Of a DNA stretch of 64,000 nucleotides, positions 53,265 to 62,927 are shown piece after piece. The notes beneath the pieces were generated by a model. That model ran no database searches. It was not told the DNA's origin and saw only the letters and a program-made list of their open reading frames with translations. This DNA comes from Desulfoscipio gibsoniae DSM 7213 (lineage in GTDB: Bacteria > Bacillota > Desulfotomaculia > Desulfotomaculales > Desulfallaceae), in NCBI RefSeq assembly GCF_000233715.2, contig NC_021184.1:4522001-4586000 (forward strand). Direction: 5' to 3'. The translations under genes were made by a program, and so were the position numbers. Positions within the stretch are counted from its first letter, which is position 1. Every line of letters starts with the position of its first letter.

Positions 53265-55127
53265 TTAATTTTTATCGTAACCTTCGATTCCAAAGGTCTG
53301 GGTTAGTTTTTCAATGTAGTAGCCGGTGGCCAGGTAGATATTGTGCTCGTCATCCACCTTGACATCTGCAATCTTCTCCACTGCCTTATAACGCCAGAAT
53401 TCCTCCCCTTTTTCATTGAATTTAACCAAGGTCTTATCATTATCCCAGGCGTAAACAGCTCCGTCCAAACCTTGGACAGCCCGCAAATAGAAGTTGGTAA
53501 TGTTAATATCGCTTACTTCAAAAGAGTGTATCTGCCCACCAGAATATTTATTGAATACCCTAATGTCATCGTCATAAACACCAAAGAGAAAATCTCCATG
53601 CCTACCAAATATCGCCCTTGCCGTACTGAAATATCGTATAGTCCGAAGGGTGTCGATATCGTACAACTTGTTGAAAGCCAATACAGTGCGGTCATCCCAC
53701 AGATGCAGTTTACGAAAAACACCACTAGTACCAATTTCTCTTTTCTCTAAAAGAGTACCCTCCGGGGATATTTTGGCTAAATAGTCCTTGGAGCCGGAAG
53801 TGTAAAAATAAGTAATGCTAACAACAATTACCCCTTCGCTGTTTACCACTAAATCTGTTACCGCACCTGTTGTACCAGTTATGCTGCAGGACCACTGTTC
53901 CACCCCGTACGGGTTAAGTTTTTTCAAGGTTCGGTTGGTATCGGCAATATAAACATTCCCATTCTTATCGGCTTTGACAAAGTTCAAGGCAAGGTTATGA
54001 CGATATACCCACTGCTGCTCACCCAGCGCATTGAACTTCCTTGCCGTCCAGTCATCACTGGCACCATAAAAGTTACCGGTTATATCCACATCAATGGAAT
54101 TTACTACACCTTCAAATTGATGGGGGATAAAATCCGACCACTCTTTATCGGTAGATAAAATGCGGGCTGAATGCTGGCGCAGCACATAGATTTTTCCCTG
54201 CTCTTTATCAAGGCCAAAACCATTAATGGGGTTACCGCTAATGTTGTGATCCTCACGCCAGATAAAACCGGCCAGTTGATTATCCAGCTTGGTGATTTCC
54301 CGATTGGAGACGGTATAAATGTTGTTTTCGCTGTCGATGAATATATTGTATACGGTAGTTGTGTTGGCACTAGATCGTTCAAAAATTGGCTCGCCTGTTT
54401 GGTAGCTGTGTTTGCGCAGGGTATAGTAATTATCTATTGAGTAAAAATGGTTAGTGCCCGGCTCAATAGCTAAAGCATAGGCATTTCTGGAATTAGGTAT
54501 GGTGTAAGAATATACCGTGCTCCCGTTACTTGGATTTAGTCTATAAATCTTATAACTTTGATCAGCCACAATAACTGTATTGCTGTTCACCGCTAAAGCG
54601 TATATATAGGAATTTAGGCTACTTGAAGTCCACATAACATTGCCATTGTTTCGGTTGAACTTCTTCACGTAATAAGTTGAGGATTCAGTAACTCCAATAT
54701 GAACACCAGATGTTTCTACTGCGATACAGTAAGGAGAACCAATATTTGGAGTTTCCCAAATTAAGGTGCCGCCTAAAGCGTATTTATATAGGCTCGATCC
54801 CTGAGCAAGGAAATAGCTACCATCCGTAGCTGCCAAGTCTGGGATCATAAGAGCACTGGAGGTTGTGTGGACATTATCGGCAATTACCTCGCCGGACTCA
54901 GCATCATAAATGTTCACACCTGAGCTGTGCAGCACATAGACTTTCCCGTCATGATAATGATTGACACCCTTGCGGTTGGACGAGGTTCTCAGGGAGTGGT
55001 GGGCAAAAGGCAGTCCAATCCCTTTAATCTCATCTGATGCTATGATTGGCGTTAACCCTTCAATGGGGATAACTCCCGTATCTCCCATTGATATTTGCCC
55101 CAAGCCGTGCAGCCATAAATCACTCAT
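53265..55127 (-). CDS. Phage-encoded PQQ-type beta-propeller protein
   Basis: 620 residues. Repeating blades with motifs such as KVYVLHSSGVNIYDAESGEV, GNVYIADTNRTLKKLNPYGV, KIYVLRQHSARILSTDKEW and DEHNIYLATGYYIEKLTQ, spaced 40-45 residues, as in PQQ-binding-like/quinoprotein-type beta-propellers. There is no signal peptide. It lies between tail-fibre genes, with an overlapping start at 55127 (upstream gene ends 55120). I infer a tail-fibre or receptor-binding protein whose propeller contacts the host surface. Confidence 0.7.
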   Translation of the reverse strand: MSDLWLHGLGQISMGDTGVIPIEGLTPIIASDEIKGIGLPFAHHSLRTSSNRKGVNHYHDGKVYVLHSSGVNIYDAESGEVIADNVHTTSSALMIPDLAATDGSYFLAQGSSLYKYALGGTLIWETPNIGSPYCIAVETSGVHIGVTESSTYYVKKFNRNNGNVMWTSSSLNSYIYALAVNSNTVIVADQSYKIYRLNPSNGSTVYSYTIPNSRNAYALAIEPGTNHFYSIDNYYTLRKHSYQTGEPIFERSSANTTTVYNIFIDSENNIYTVSNREITKLDNQLAGFIWREDHNISGNPINGFGLDKEQGKIYVLRQHSARILSTDKEWSDFIPHQFEGVVNSIDVDITGNFYGASDDWTARKFNALGEQQWVYRHNLALNFVKADKNGNVYIADTNRTLKKLNPYGVEQWSCSITGTTGAVTDLVVNSEGVIVVSITYFYTSGSKDYLAKISPEGTLLEKREIGTSGVFRKLHLWDDRTVLAFNKLYDIDTLRTIRYFSTARAIFGRHGDFLFGVYDDDIRVFNKYSGGQIHSFEVSDINITNFYLRAVQGLDGAVYAWDNDKTLVKFNEKGEEFWRYKAVEKIADVKVDDEHNIYLATGYYIEKLTQTFGIEGYDKN

Positions 55128-55917
55128 CTGTCATTACCTCCTTTATCCAATTTCCTGCCTCGTCATATATTTGGTTGTATACAACTACAGCCCGTACTGT
55201 TTCACCGTCTGTCTCATAATAAGTAACTGTACGGTTTTCGTAGCGTGGTGAGTTACCGCCGCTTAGTACGGACCGTTTAGCCAGGGTTCCATCTTGCCGG
55301 TGCCATTCAATGGTGGTGAAAATCCCCTTGTGGTCTTTCCCAAAACGGTAGGTATTGGCCAGATCCCCATGGGCGGAAAAGTCAGCCTCGTGGTCTCTAA
55401 AAGCAGTCCAGGGCACCAGGTCAGTGGCATCAAAGCTAAGTCCTTGAATATAGTCAAACCACTCTTTCCACTCGGCGTAAAACTCACCGTCTGGTTCCCT
55501 AATCTTGCTTTGCAGCCAGGCATCCCAGACAACTTCAAAGACTTCGGGGTGATTTGCCCACCAAGCGTCCCACTGCTCTTGCATCCACTGGGTTTCACTA
55601 GCTATGTCCTGGGGCAATAGCAGTTTGCCGCTGATATAGTAATCCACCGCTTCCGGGTGGCTGGCTTTACCCTCGATAACTTCCCACGATACAATAACCT
55701 GATCGAATACCGATGCTTGGTAGGACTCACCGGCTGATAGAATTTTATCTCGCATCACATAAGCCCCGGCCAGCTTTAGGCTGACGGTCTGCGCTGTATC
55801 GGTTAAATTGGTTAAAATGATTGATTTCAGCACTACCACCCGATCATTGGGTACCTGGTATAAAGGCTCAAATTCTGTGGGTAGTTCCCCTTTGGCAAGT
55901 CTGATGGCACTGCCCAT
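55120..55917 (-). CDS. Phage tail fibre/baseplate protein
   Basis: 265 residues. The N-terminal part (RLAKGELPTEFEPLYQVPND, ILTNLTDTAQTVSLKLAGAY) is a beta-sandwich-like structural domain; the middle has a Trp-rich segment (MQEQWDAWWANHPEVFEVVW, WKEWFDYIQGL) also seen in the next gene, and the C-terminal part YENRTVTYYETDGETVRAVV is beta-rich. Family not firmly recognised; role inferred from order. Start one base after the upstream stop. Confidence 0.6.
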   Translation of the reverse strand: MGSAIRLAKGELPTEFEPLYQVPNDRVVVLKSIILTNLTDTAQTVSLKLAGAYVMRDKILSAGESYQASVFDQVIVSWEVIEGKASHPEAVDYYISGKLLLPQDIASETQWMQEQWDAWWANHPEVFEVVWDAWLQSKIREPDGEFYAEWKEWFDYIQGLSFDATDLVPWTAFRDHEADFSAHGDLANTYRFGKDHKGIFTTIEWHRQDGTLAKRSVLSGGNSPRYENRTVTYYETDGETVRAVVVYNQIYDEAGNWIKEVMTDE

Positions 55918-55918
55918 A

Positions 55919-56995
55919 TTACATCCCTCCCCAGGTGTTGATTACCGGTTGCGCTTCCAACCTGCGCCATTTGCCATCATTGATTTCAACTTCCAGATTA
56001 CCGCCCCTTAAGCGTAGGCCATGGGTTTCCTCTCTTACGGTGCGGTCCCGGTGGGCTTTAAACTGGCTCCATGGTACTAGATTAGTGATGTCTTGTATTT
56101 CTTCAAACCAATCTTTCCACTGGGTGTAAAACTCACCGTCCGGTGCCGTTAATTTTTCGTTTACCCAGTCCTGCCAGACCCTCTGCGCTTCATGGTCAAA
56201 CCAAATATCCCAGTCTTGCTGGATTCTATCGAACCAGGTTTTCCACTGGATGTAGAAGGCACCATCCGGAATGGTTAGCTTATCGTTTACCCAGTTAGTC
56301 CAGTTGTTTTGGAAAGCGGTGAACTTTGATTGCAGCATAGCTAAAAAAGCAGCATGCTCAACACTGGCATTCTGCTTTTTATCTGTCAAATATTCAAGCC
56401 AGGCGGCAAACTCTGTATCCCCGTGTGCTCTCCTGGCATTGAGGTATAACTGCCATTCGTTAAACAGCTCGGTGGTGTCCACCTGTTCAAATAAATGGGT
56501 GACCACGCCGCAGACGGCAGGGTTTAATCTTTCATCGGTTATCTGGTATGCCTCAATAAAACTTTTCCCGGCCAGTACCACTACCTGTGCCAGGGCCAAT
56601 TCATAGATGTTTTCATTACGGGTTAGTTCCGGTACTTGGGGCGTTTCTGCAGCAGTACCAGTTAACACAAAGGCTTTCACATAGCGGTTTTCTAAAGTCT
56701 TATCTAATCTGATCACCACCCGGTCGATACGGTCGTAGTTGGCATGGGCCATGGGGTGGTAAAGTTCCAAAGGCTCGATGTCAATTTTGTAGAGATAACC
56801 CTCAATCCAGGCATAGCCAGGTTTAATAAATGTTCTCATGTCCTGGCCTTGTGCTCCTACCTGCAAGTTGTCCCCGGAGCCGTTGAAGATGCCGTTTCTG
56901 ATAAACTGGCGGAAGTATTCAGCGAACTCATCGGCGGTATAATAGCGTTCATCTTCGCCGTCAACTGAGTCGAAAAATCTGTAGTGTTCAGCCAC
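55919..56995 (-). CDS. Phage baseplate/receptor-binding-type protein
   Basis: 358 residues from GTG 56995 with AAAGGAGGG upstream (a longer frame from 57037 would overlap the previous gene). VAEHYRFFDSVDGEDERYYT, then QVGAQGQDMRTFIKPGYAWI and YLYKIDIEPLELYHPMAHAN fit N-terminal tail-fibre/BppU-type domains. Two repeats (WVNDKLTIPDGAFYIQWKTW and WVNEKLTAPDGEFYTQWKDW) resemble the Trp-rich segment in the neighbour gene, suggesting duplication. Confidence 0.65.
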   Translation of the reverse strand: MAEHYRFFDSVDGEDERYYTADEFAEYFRQFIRNGIFNGSGDNLQVGAQGQDMRTFIKPGYAWIEGYLYKIDIEPLELYHPMAHANYDRIDRVVIRLDKTLENRYVKAFVLTGTAAETPQVPELTRNENIYELALAQVVVLAGKSFIEAYQITDERLNPAVCGVVTHLFEQVDTTELFNEWQLYLNARRAHGDTEFAAWLEYLTDKKQNASVEHAAFLAMLQSKFTAFQNNWTNWVNDKLTIPDGAFYIQWKTWFDRIQQDWDIWFDHEAQRVWQDWVNEKLTAPDGEFYTQWKDWFEEIQDITNLVPWSQFKAHRDRTVREETHGLRLRGGNLEVEINDGKWRRLEAQPVINTWGGM

Positions 56996-57009
56996 AAAAA
57001 CCCTCCTTT

Positions 57010-57861
57010 CTAAAGGCCCACATAGCGGTTTTTCCACTTAACGAGAACCCTGGTCTTGATACTGTCGTTGTTGCTGGTGTAGCTTAGTGCATTTTCTCCT
57101 GGTACCAGTTGCCAAAACACACTGTTAAGATCAATGTAATGGAAGGCATTTTGCCCGTTAATCTTCACGTATTTATGCCCGAAGGCGGTATTGACGGTGA
57201 GCACATCTTCCTCCTCAAGCTCACGATTAACTTTGATAAATTCCCCGGTGGTTAGGTTAGACACGGTGGGATTCACCGCTGGCCCTTTGAATTCAATCTC
57301 CACTGGGGTTGCCACATCACCGCCATTGATGGCTCTACGCTTGAATCCCCGGTAGGAAAACATGGTGGGGAGCATTAGCCTGAATTGAATTCCACCCATG
57401 AGATAAGACATCTCCCTGCTTTCAAAATAGGGGTCTAACCAAAATGGCTCATGGCAAATTAAATGTAGCAGGAACTTTTGATAATACAAACCTTTGCTGC
57501 CTTGGCCGCTGGGAAAGATGGGTGTAGACTCCGCTATGCCTGTAATTTCTTTCACCTGATTTCCCTGGTGGTAGGTGATCGTCACTTCCCCCAGTTTTGG
57601 GTTTAGTACCTTCTGCATTTTCCTTCTTGCCATCAACACCGCAGCAGGATCGCCTTTGGTGATAATTGTGCCTTCAATGCTAACGGCCCGGTTATCCAAT
57701 GTGTTATCAATAAAGGTGGAGCCATCCTGTTTCGGTGCCTTCTGGCTTTCAAGGGCTACCGGTACTTCGCCAACACCATCAATACTTTCTAGGAAATAAG
57801 GGGCTTGATTGCCTAATTTTATGCTTTCGCCGTTTTTGTTCGTGATGATAACACTGTCCAC
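57010..57861 (-). CDS. Distal tail protein (Dit-like, siphovirus tail family)
   Basis: 283 residues from GTG 57861, with AGGAGGTGA close upstream. SVIITNKNGESIKLGNQAPY, ESIDGVGEVPVALESQKAPK and EGTIITKGDPAAVLMARRKM match the siphovirus tail component family (Dit N-terminal domain). LICHEPFWLDPYFESREMSY is also typical. Forms the hub between tail tube and baseplate. Confidence 0.8.
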   Translation of the reverse strand: MDSVIITNKNGESIKLGNQAPYFLESIDGVGEVPVALESQKAPKQDGSTFIDNTLDNRAVSIEGTIITKGDPAAVLMARRKMQKVLNPKLGEVTITYHQGNQVKEITGIAESTPIFPSGQGSKGLYYQKFLLHLICHEPFWLDPYFESREMSYLMGGIQFRLMLPTMFSYRGFKRRAINGGDVATPVEIEFKGPAVNPTVSNLTTGEFIKVNRELEEEDVLTVNTAFGHKYVKINGQNAFHYIDLNSVFWQLVPGENALSYTSNNDSIKTRVLVKWKNRYVGL

Positions 57862-57872
57862 AATCTCACCTC

Positions 57873-60800
57873 CTACCACTCAAGAGCCAGCTGCCGGGAT
57901 GCATTTTTTATCCGCCTAGCGGTTTCTGCCGGGGTAAGCGGTGTGGGGGAGTTAATCACGATATTTTGGGTAATGCCTTTATCCCCACCAAGGATCTCCT
58001 TTGTTTCGTGGTCGCTATAAATCCTACTTCCCCTGGGCAAGGCCACTAGCTCCGGCCCTAATTCACCCACCATAGTTAAACCACCGGGAAAGAAGCTGGT
58101 GCCGCTGTAGTTATCATCAGCCCCACCACCGGAAGTAACTGTGCTGATTACCCGTGTGATGCGCTCCACAATGCTAAATACCTTCTCCTTAACACTGGTG
58201 GCGTTCCATTCCTTAATCCGGTCAATGGCACTACTGATGGCACTTTTAACCCGATCCAATGATTCGTTCACTTTATCAGCCATAGCGGAAAACTTCTCGC
58301 TGGTGACTTCTTTCATGGTGGTTAATGCGCTGTCCCAAACGGATTTATAACCCTCGGTGTAGCTATTAATTAAACCTTTAATACCACCGCCATGCTCATC
58401 AATTTTATTTTGTATGGCCTGCCAAGTTTCAGCGGTTTTGGTTTTGATGTTGTCCCAGGTTTCATAGGTTTTAGTTTTAACCTCATCCCAGGTGGTGCTG
58501 ACATTGGTTTTAATAGCAGCCACGGTTTCGGAGGTATTGGTTTTAATGTCATTCCACCTATCACTCATGGTAGAGCGGATGTTTTCCCATTGCTGGGATG
58601 TGGTAGTTTTAATTTCTTCCCAGGTGGAAATCACATTTTCTTTAATGGCCTGGGCTTTGGCGAAGATGTCGTCTTTCATGGCCTGCCACTTGGTTTTTAT
58701 CTGGCCGGTTTCCCAATCCACCTGATTAACGTGCTCTTGAGCTTGAGCCTTAGCTTCCTCCACTACCCGCTGGTGCATAATTTCAGCCTGTTTAACCGTG
58801 TCATCCTTTTGCCGGGTGGCTTCTTTGATTAAGCGATCCGCCTGATCTTTGGTGATGGTGCCTGCTTCATCCCGCTGCCGGATAATTTCCTTAATTACCC
58901 GGTCGTACTGTTCATTAGCCGCTTTGATGGTTTTATCCTTTTGCTCAATGCTGTTTTTGACCACTTCGGCGGCTTGCTTGACACTAATCTCCCCGGCCTG
59001 GGCTTTCATCCGTTCCATAATGGCTTTGGCTTCGATTTCATTCTCGGAGAGGACTTGAATGCCGGTGTCCACCATCTGCCTTTGGATGGCATTAATTTCT
59101 TCCTGTTCAGACTTGGTAAGCGCCCTTTTCTCTGCCGTAGCGGTATCCAGTATGGTTTTTATCCTGGCTTCCCCGTCAGCTATGGTTTGTTTTCTGTTTT
59201 CATAGCCCTGCTGCATATTGTTTAATATTTCATCCTGCTCCTGCTGGGATAGGGAAGTGCTACCGGCAACAAAACCCTTAATTTTAGCCAGGGACTCTTC
59301 ATGATGTTTAGCCAACCCCGCCTGCACTTGAGAAGCCATCTGTGAGAAGTTACCGGCAATGTTGTCGGCCATTTCTTTGGTAACTTCTTGGCCACTCCAA
59401 GACAGCTGGTTTAAAGCAACGGTGGCTTCATCATTCAGTTCTAAAAACCCGCCTACCGCTTCTTTGGTTGCTTCAGATACTTCCTTACCAAACAGTTTAA
59501 TAGCAGGGATGCTCTCCTGACTTAAGTGTTTATATAAAGCCACCCCTGCCACCGTTAATCCAGCAATAGCAGCTACCGCAATCCCCACCGGCCCGGTTAA
59601 AACTGTAAATACTGTGGCTAAGGCACCAATGGCAGGTGTTGCTGCAACTGCTCCGGTGGTGGCCACAGCAATAGCCCCGGATACTGTAGATAGTACTCCT
59701 GCTACAGAGCCGATAACTCCGATAAGCTTGCCACCAATAAGTAATAGCGGGCCAATGGCTGCAGCCAAACCCGCTACTACAAGAATAGTCGTCTTAGCCC
59801 CATCGCTTAGTTCGCTGAATCTTTGGACGAGGGGAGTAATCCCTTCCAGTGCTTTGGAGATCACCGGCAGCAAGGCATCTCCAAAAGCACTGGCTGTTAA
59901 TTGTAGTTGGTTTTTGAATAATTGTATCTTGGAAGCTGTGGTGCCAAAGCGCAGTTCCGCTTCTTTGTTAAGGGCATTGTTTTCTACCCAAGCCTCACTA
60001 CCCAGTTCCAAGCTTTCCCTGAACAGGTCACCTGCACCGGATGCCCGCAGTAATGCGTCACGAACCCGGATTTCCGATAGGCCCAGATCCTCTAAGACTG
60101 CAAATACATTGCCGCCGCTTTTTGCTGTTTTATCTAAACCCTCAATAAATGAGATGATCGCCCCGGCTGCATCTTTTTCAAAAGCTTGTTGGAATTGACT
60201 AGCTGACATACCCGACACTTGGGCGAATTGTTCTAACTTTTGACCTCCGGAAGCTACGGCATTAGCCATGTCTACCATGACTCGGGAGATAGCGGAACCG
60301 CCGGATTCAGCCTCAATACCAACTGAACTTAAAGCACCGGCAAAGGAAAGAATCTGGGCTTCGGTTAAGCCGACCTGACTCCCGGCACCGGCGATACGCA
60401 GCCCCATCTCCACGATTTCGGCCTCGGTGGTGGCCAGGTTATTGCCTAAGGCCACAATGGTGGCACCCAAACGGTCAAACTCGGTTTGCGGCATTTGGGT
60501 AATGTTGGCGAGCCTGGCCAGCGCAGTTGCCGCCTGGTCGCTACTCATGTTTGTGGTTACGCCCAGCTTGGCCATTACATCGGAAAATCTTAAAATGTTT
60601 TCTTTTTTAATGCCTAGTTGTCCGGCGGCTTCACCGATGCCGTAGAGTTCTGTAGTAGCAATCGGCACAGTTTTAGCCATGGTTTCAAAGCCCTGTTTAA
60701 GTTCTTGCAGTTCCTGTTCGGTGGCATCTACCGTCTTGATAACCCCGGTAAAAGCTGTTTCTAAATCAATGGAGGCCTTGGTCGCTAATGCTCCAAGACC

Positions 60801-61292
60801 CACCAGGGGTGCCGTAACCTTGGTGCTCAGTTCCTTACCCGCTGCTTCCATCTTTTTACCGACAGCCTGCAGTTTCTCCCCGGCAGCCTCCAGTTCCTTG
60901 CCCAGTTTGCCCCAGCTAGAGGATTGCAGGGTTAATTGGTTATTGACATCTTTTAGATTCTGTTCCATGGTCACCAGCCTGGCACGGGCTTGGTTTAATC
61001 TGATTTCTAATTCCTGCGTGACCCTGGCATCAGCACCTTTGGTTTCAACCGCCTTCCGGTGGGCTTCCTCCAAGGTTTGCACCCTTTGCCTTTGCAGCTC
61101 TGTTTCCTTGGTCATGTGTTCGGATTTAAGGCGTAGTTTATCTAATTCACTGCCGTGTTGACCAAGTTGGGCACTGGCTAGTTTAAACTCCGATTGCAGT
61201 TTTCGCATTTCAGTGCCTAATTTACTGATTCCTTCTTGGAAGCCTTGGGAATCTAGGAATATCCGGACACTAAGATCACCAACACTTGCCAT
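57873..61292 (-). CDS. Phage tail tape measure protein
   Basis: 1139 residues from ATG 61292 (AGGTGGTGAG upstream). N-terminal coiled coils (LQSEFKLASAQLGQHGSELD), TP901-type core (ALATKASIDLETAFTGVIKT, TMAKTVPIATTELYGIGEAA, LGVTTNMSSDQAATALARLA), hydrophobic segments (LLIGGKLIGVIGSVAGVLST), then a long region of about 11-residue helical repeats of the WDEVKTKTYETWDNIKTKT kind, and a C-terminal GPELVALPRGSRIYSDHET domain. Sets tail length and takes part in DNA injection. Confidence 0.9.
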   Translation of the reverse strand: MASVGDLSVRIFLDSQGFQEGISKLGTEMRKLQSEFKLASAQLGQHGSELDKLRLKSEHMTKETELQRQRVQTLEEAHRKAVETKGADARVTQELEIRLNQARARLVTMEQNLKDVNNQLTLQSSSWGKLGKELEAAGEKLQAVGKKMEAAGKELSTKVTAPLVGLGALATKASIDLETAFTGVIKTVDATEQELQELKQGFETMAKTVPIATTELYGIGEAAGQLGIKKENILRFSDVMAKLGVTTNMSSDQAATALARLANITQMPQTEFDRLGATIVALGNNLATTEAEIVEMGLRIAGAGSQVGLTEAQILSFAGALSSVGIEAESGGSAISRVMVDMANAVASGGQKLEQFAQVSGMSASQFQQAFEKDAAGAIISFIEGLDKTAKSGGNVFAVLEDLGLSEIRVRDALLRASGAGDLFRESLELGSEAWVENNALNKEAELRFGTTASKIQLFKNQLQLTASAFGDALLPVISKALEGITPLVQRFSELSDGAKTTILVVAGLAAAIGPLLLIGGKLIGVIGSVAGVLSTVSGAIAVATTGAVAATPAIGALATVFTVLTGPVGIAVAAIAGLTVAGVALYKHLSQESIPAIKLFGKEVSEATKEAVGGFLELNDEATVALNQLSWSGQEVTKEMADNIAGNFSQMASQVQAGLAKHHEESLAKIKGFVAGSTSLSQQEQDEILNNMQQGYENRKQTIADGEARIKTILDTATAEKRALTKSEQEEINAIQRQMVDTGIQVLSENEIEAKAIMERMKAQAGEISVKQAAEVVKNSIEQKDKTIKAANEQYDRVIKEIIRQRDEAGTITKDQADRLIKEATRQKDDTVKQAEIMHQRVVEEAKAQAQEHVNQVDWETGQIKTKWQAMKDDIFAKAQAIKENVISTWEEIKTTTSQQWENIRSTMSDRWNDIKTNTSETVAAIKTNVSTTWDEVKTKTYETWDNIKTKTAETWQAIQNKIDEHGGGIKGLINSYTEGYKSVWDSALTTMKEVTSEKFSAMADKVNESLDRVKSAISSAIDRIKEWNATSVKEKVFSIVERITRVISTVTSGGGADDNYSGTSFFPGGLTMVGELGPELVALPRGSRIYSDHETKEILGGDKGITQNIVINSPTPLTPAETARRIKNASRQLALEW

Positions 61293-61329
61293 CTGTCTCA
61301 CCACCTAAAAATAACGCCGTCAATAGGCG

Positions 61330-61485
61330 CTACAATATACTGTCGATATATACTTTTTCAGTTCCTCGTTTTCGGTTAAGCAACTTCAAGTAATAAATGA
61401 TGTCCGTGGAATCAATCTCACCCATAGTCCAGCCCTGTTCTAAAAGAGCCAAATACAGCCGGTCAATAAACTCTTGGGGCTCCAT
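61330..61485 (-). CDS. Tail assembly chaperone, frameshift extension (gpT-like)
   Basis: 51 residues from ATG 61485 (EPQEFIDRLYLALLEQGW, then MGEIDSTDIIYYLKLLN). It lies between gpG-like and tape-measure genes, the place of the gpT part in siphoviruses. The frame is open upstream through the slippery site at 61503-61509, so it is probably made as a -1 fusion with the previous gene; an independent start has no good ribosome site. Confidence 0.65.
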   Translation of the reverse strand: MEPQEFIDRLYLALLEQGWTMGEIDSTDIIYYLKLLNRKRGTEKVYIDSIL

Positions 61486-61496
61486 GGCGTTTCCCG

Positions 61497-61790
61497 CTAT
61501 TCGTTTTTTCCTGCTGTGGCCTCTCCCATCGCTCCCACCACTTCATTGATACAACGGGTAATGGTGGGGATTAAATCCTTGGAAGCCAGGCCGTCATAAA
61601 GTTCATCACGGGTAAATTGACTGCCGAATAGATCCACGATGTAATCCATTAATTTGTCCAGTTCCTCGGGGGCAATATTGTCGAAATTTATCTCTTGTGA
61701 TACGGCAATGGTTGTTCTCACCATCCGGGCGCTAATAAAGCCAGCGGTGTAGGTTTTGTCCTTGCCATTAGTTTTAAGTACAATCTCCAA
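61497..61790 (-). CDS. Tail assembly chaperone (gpG-like)
   Basis: 97 residues. EIVLKTNGKDKTYTAGFISA, RMVRTTIAVSQEINFDNIAP and EELDKLMDYIVDLFGSQFTR are typical of this Firmicutes family. Ends in AGKNE just behind A AAA AAC. The product helps the tape measure and tail tube to assemble and is absent from the virion. Confidence 0.75.
   Translation of the reverse strand: MEIVLKTNGKDKTYTAGFISARMVRTTIAVSQEINFDNIAPEELDKLMDYIVDLFGSQFTRDELYDGLASKDLIPTITRCINEVVGAMGEATAGKNE
61503..61509 (-). other. Probable -1 programmed ribosomal frameshift site
   Basis: The minus strand reads A AAA AAC in the frame of the gpG-like gene, two codons before its stop. A -1 shift gives KKRIAGNAMEPQEFIDRL, entering the downstream frame without a stop. 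This is a classic slippery heptamer; the fused gpG-gpGT product is known in lambda and many siphoviruses. Confidence 0.7.
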
Positions 61791-61793
61791 GGT

Positions 61794-62600
61794 TTAACCC
61801 TCCTCCGTAATTATCGCCGCTTCAAAGGCAGATACCGCTACGGCTAAAGTGGCCAGTGCCGCATCGACCTGGGCTTGGGTAGCGTTTTCATCATCCACCA
61901 CGGCTTGAGCGGCATCGATAGCGTCGCTGAAGGTGTCGTAGGCTTCCTGGGGGTATTCTCCGATGCCAGTACCTACAGTTGCACCAGCTAATAAATCTTC
62001 GGCTTCACCAATAGTGGCAATGAGGGCAGACTTATCAACCACTACTGGACTGGTATCACCCGGTACCCTACTGAACCAACTTTCAAATCCAGTGAAACCC
62101 TGCCCGTCTTCGTCTGCTGTGTGCTTCCACTCACCGTCATGCACTCTGGCCATAAAGGTAAACTTCACTTTAGGGGTTTTGTGTTCTACGTTGTCCTTTT
62201 TAGTGGAGAAGTCCTCGGCCATGGGCTGGGCTACTCCTTTTAAGAGCCAGACATAGCGGTACTTGCCGTTGGACTTAAGACTCTTGAAACCTAAAGCAAT
62301 ATGAGGCGGAACGTCGGTAGCCTTTTCAATGAGCACCCCGTTTTTCAACTCATTGCCTAAAAGTTTGGCCCGGATAGTTAAGGGTAGTTCCGCCGTTTCT
62401 ATTTCCACATCCACCTTGCCTAAAGCCGATACCGATTCCCACAGCTGGTCATCAGCGTAAAGCTCCTGAGTATTCACCGCCGGGTTGATAGTGGCGTTAA
62501 TGGCTCCCACCAAGGCTTCGGTGGGTTCATAGGTTAACTCATCTTTAGTATCTGCGGTAAGAATAGCAAAGTGTAAATCATTTAATCCTACTTGTGCCAT
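61794..62600 (-). CDS. Phage major tail protein with C-terminal FIVAR-like domain
   Basis: 268 residues. QVGLNDLHFAILTADTKDEL, INATINPAVNTQELYADDQL and PHIALGFKSLKSNGKYRYVW are phi13-type major tail tube motifs. Residues about 195-265 (IATIGEAEDLLAGATVGTGI, YDTFSDAIDAAQAVVDDENA, LATLAVAVSAFEAAI) form a FIVAR-like helical decoration domain. The domain would sit on the outside of the tube and may bind cell-surface sugars; that is inference. Confidence 0.8.
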   Translation of the reverse strand: MAQVGLNDLHFAILTADTKDELTYEPTEALVGAINATINPAVNTQELYADDQLWESVSALGKVDVEIETAELPLTIRAKLLGNELKNGVLIEKATDVPPHIALGFKSLKSNGKYRYVWLLKGVAQPMAEDFSTKKDNVEHKTPKVKFTFMARVHDGEWKHTADEDGQGFTGFESWFSRVPGDTSPVVVDKSALIATIGEAEDLLAGATVGTGIGEYPQEAYDTFSDAIDAAQAVVDDENATQAQVDAALATLAVAVSAFEAAIITEEG

Positions 62601-62927
62601 CTACAGCACCTCCTTAAAAAATCGCATGGCTTTGTGATAAATTCCTAAATCCTGTTCGTACAGGTCATAAAAGTTCTGTTTGGTAAAACCGGCAGTCAGC
62701 ATCTTTTGATGGATTGATTTGACTAAATCTGTGTAATCGGTTTTGCTCCACACATCAACTTGCACATAATGGCCAGTAATTAACTCCGCATCATCGGCAT
62801 GCTGCTCCGGTTTATCCAGGTAGGTGAAAAAGGTGATGTAGCTATCGGCTTTGCCTGTGTAGTTTTGGAATTGTACCGGTACTCCTATATCCTTTAAAGC
62901 CGTTATTATATTTTGGTTCATGCTCAT
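62601..62927 (-). CDS. Phage tail terminator/minor structural protein
   Basis: 108 residues. NIITALKDIGVPVQFQNYTG, SYITFFTYLDKPEQHADDAE and HYVQVDVWSKTDYTDLVKSI have the layout of siphovirus tail-terminator or completion proteins, and the place between HK97-gp10 and major tail protein fits. Ends one base before the next start; overlaps the upstream gene by four bases. Confidence 0.65.
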   Translation of the reverse strand: MSMNQNIITALKDIGVPVQFQNYTGKADSYITFFTYLDKPEQHADDAELITGHYVQVDVWSKTDYTDLVKSIHQKMLTAGFTKQNFYDLYEQDLGIYHKAMRFFKEVL

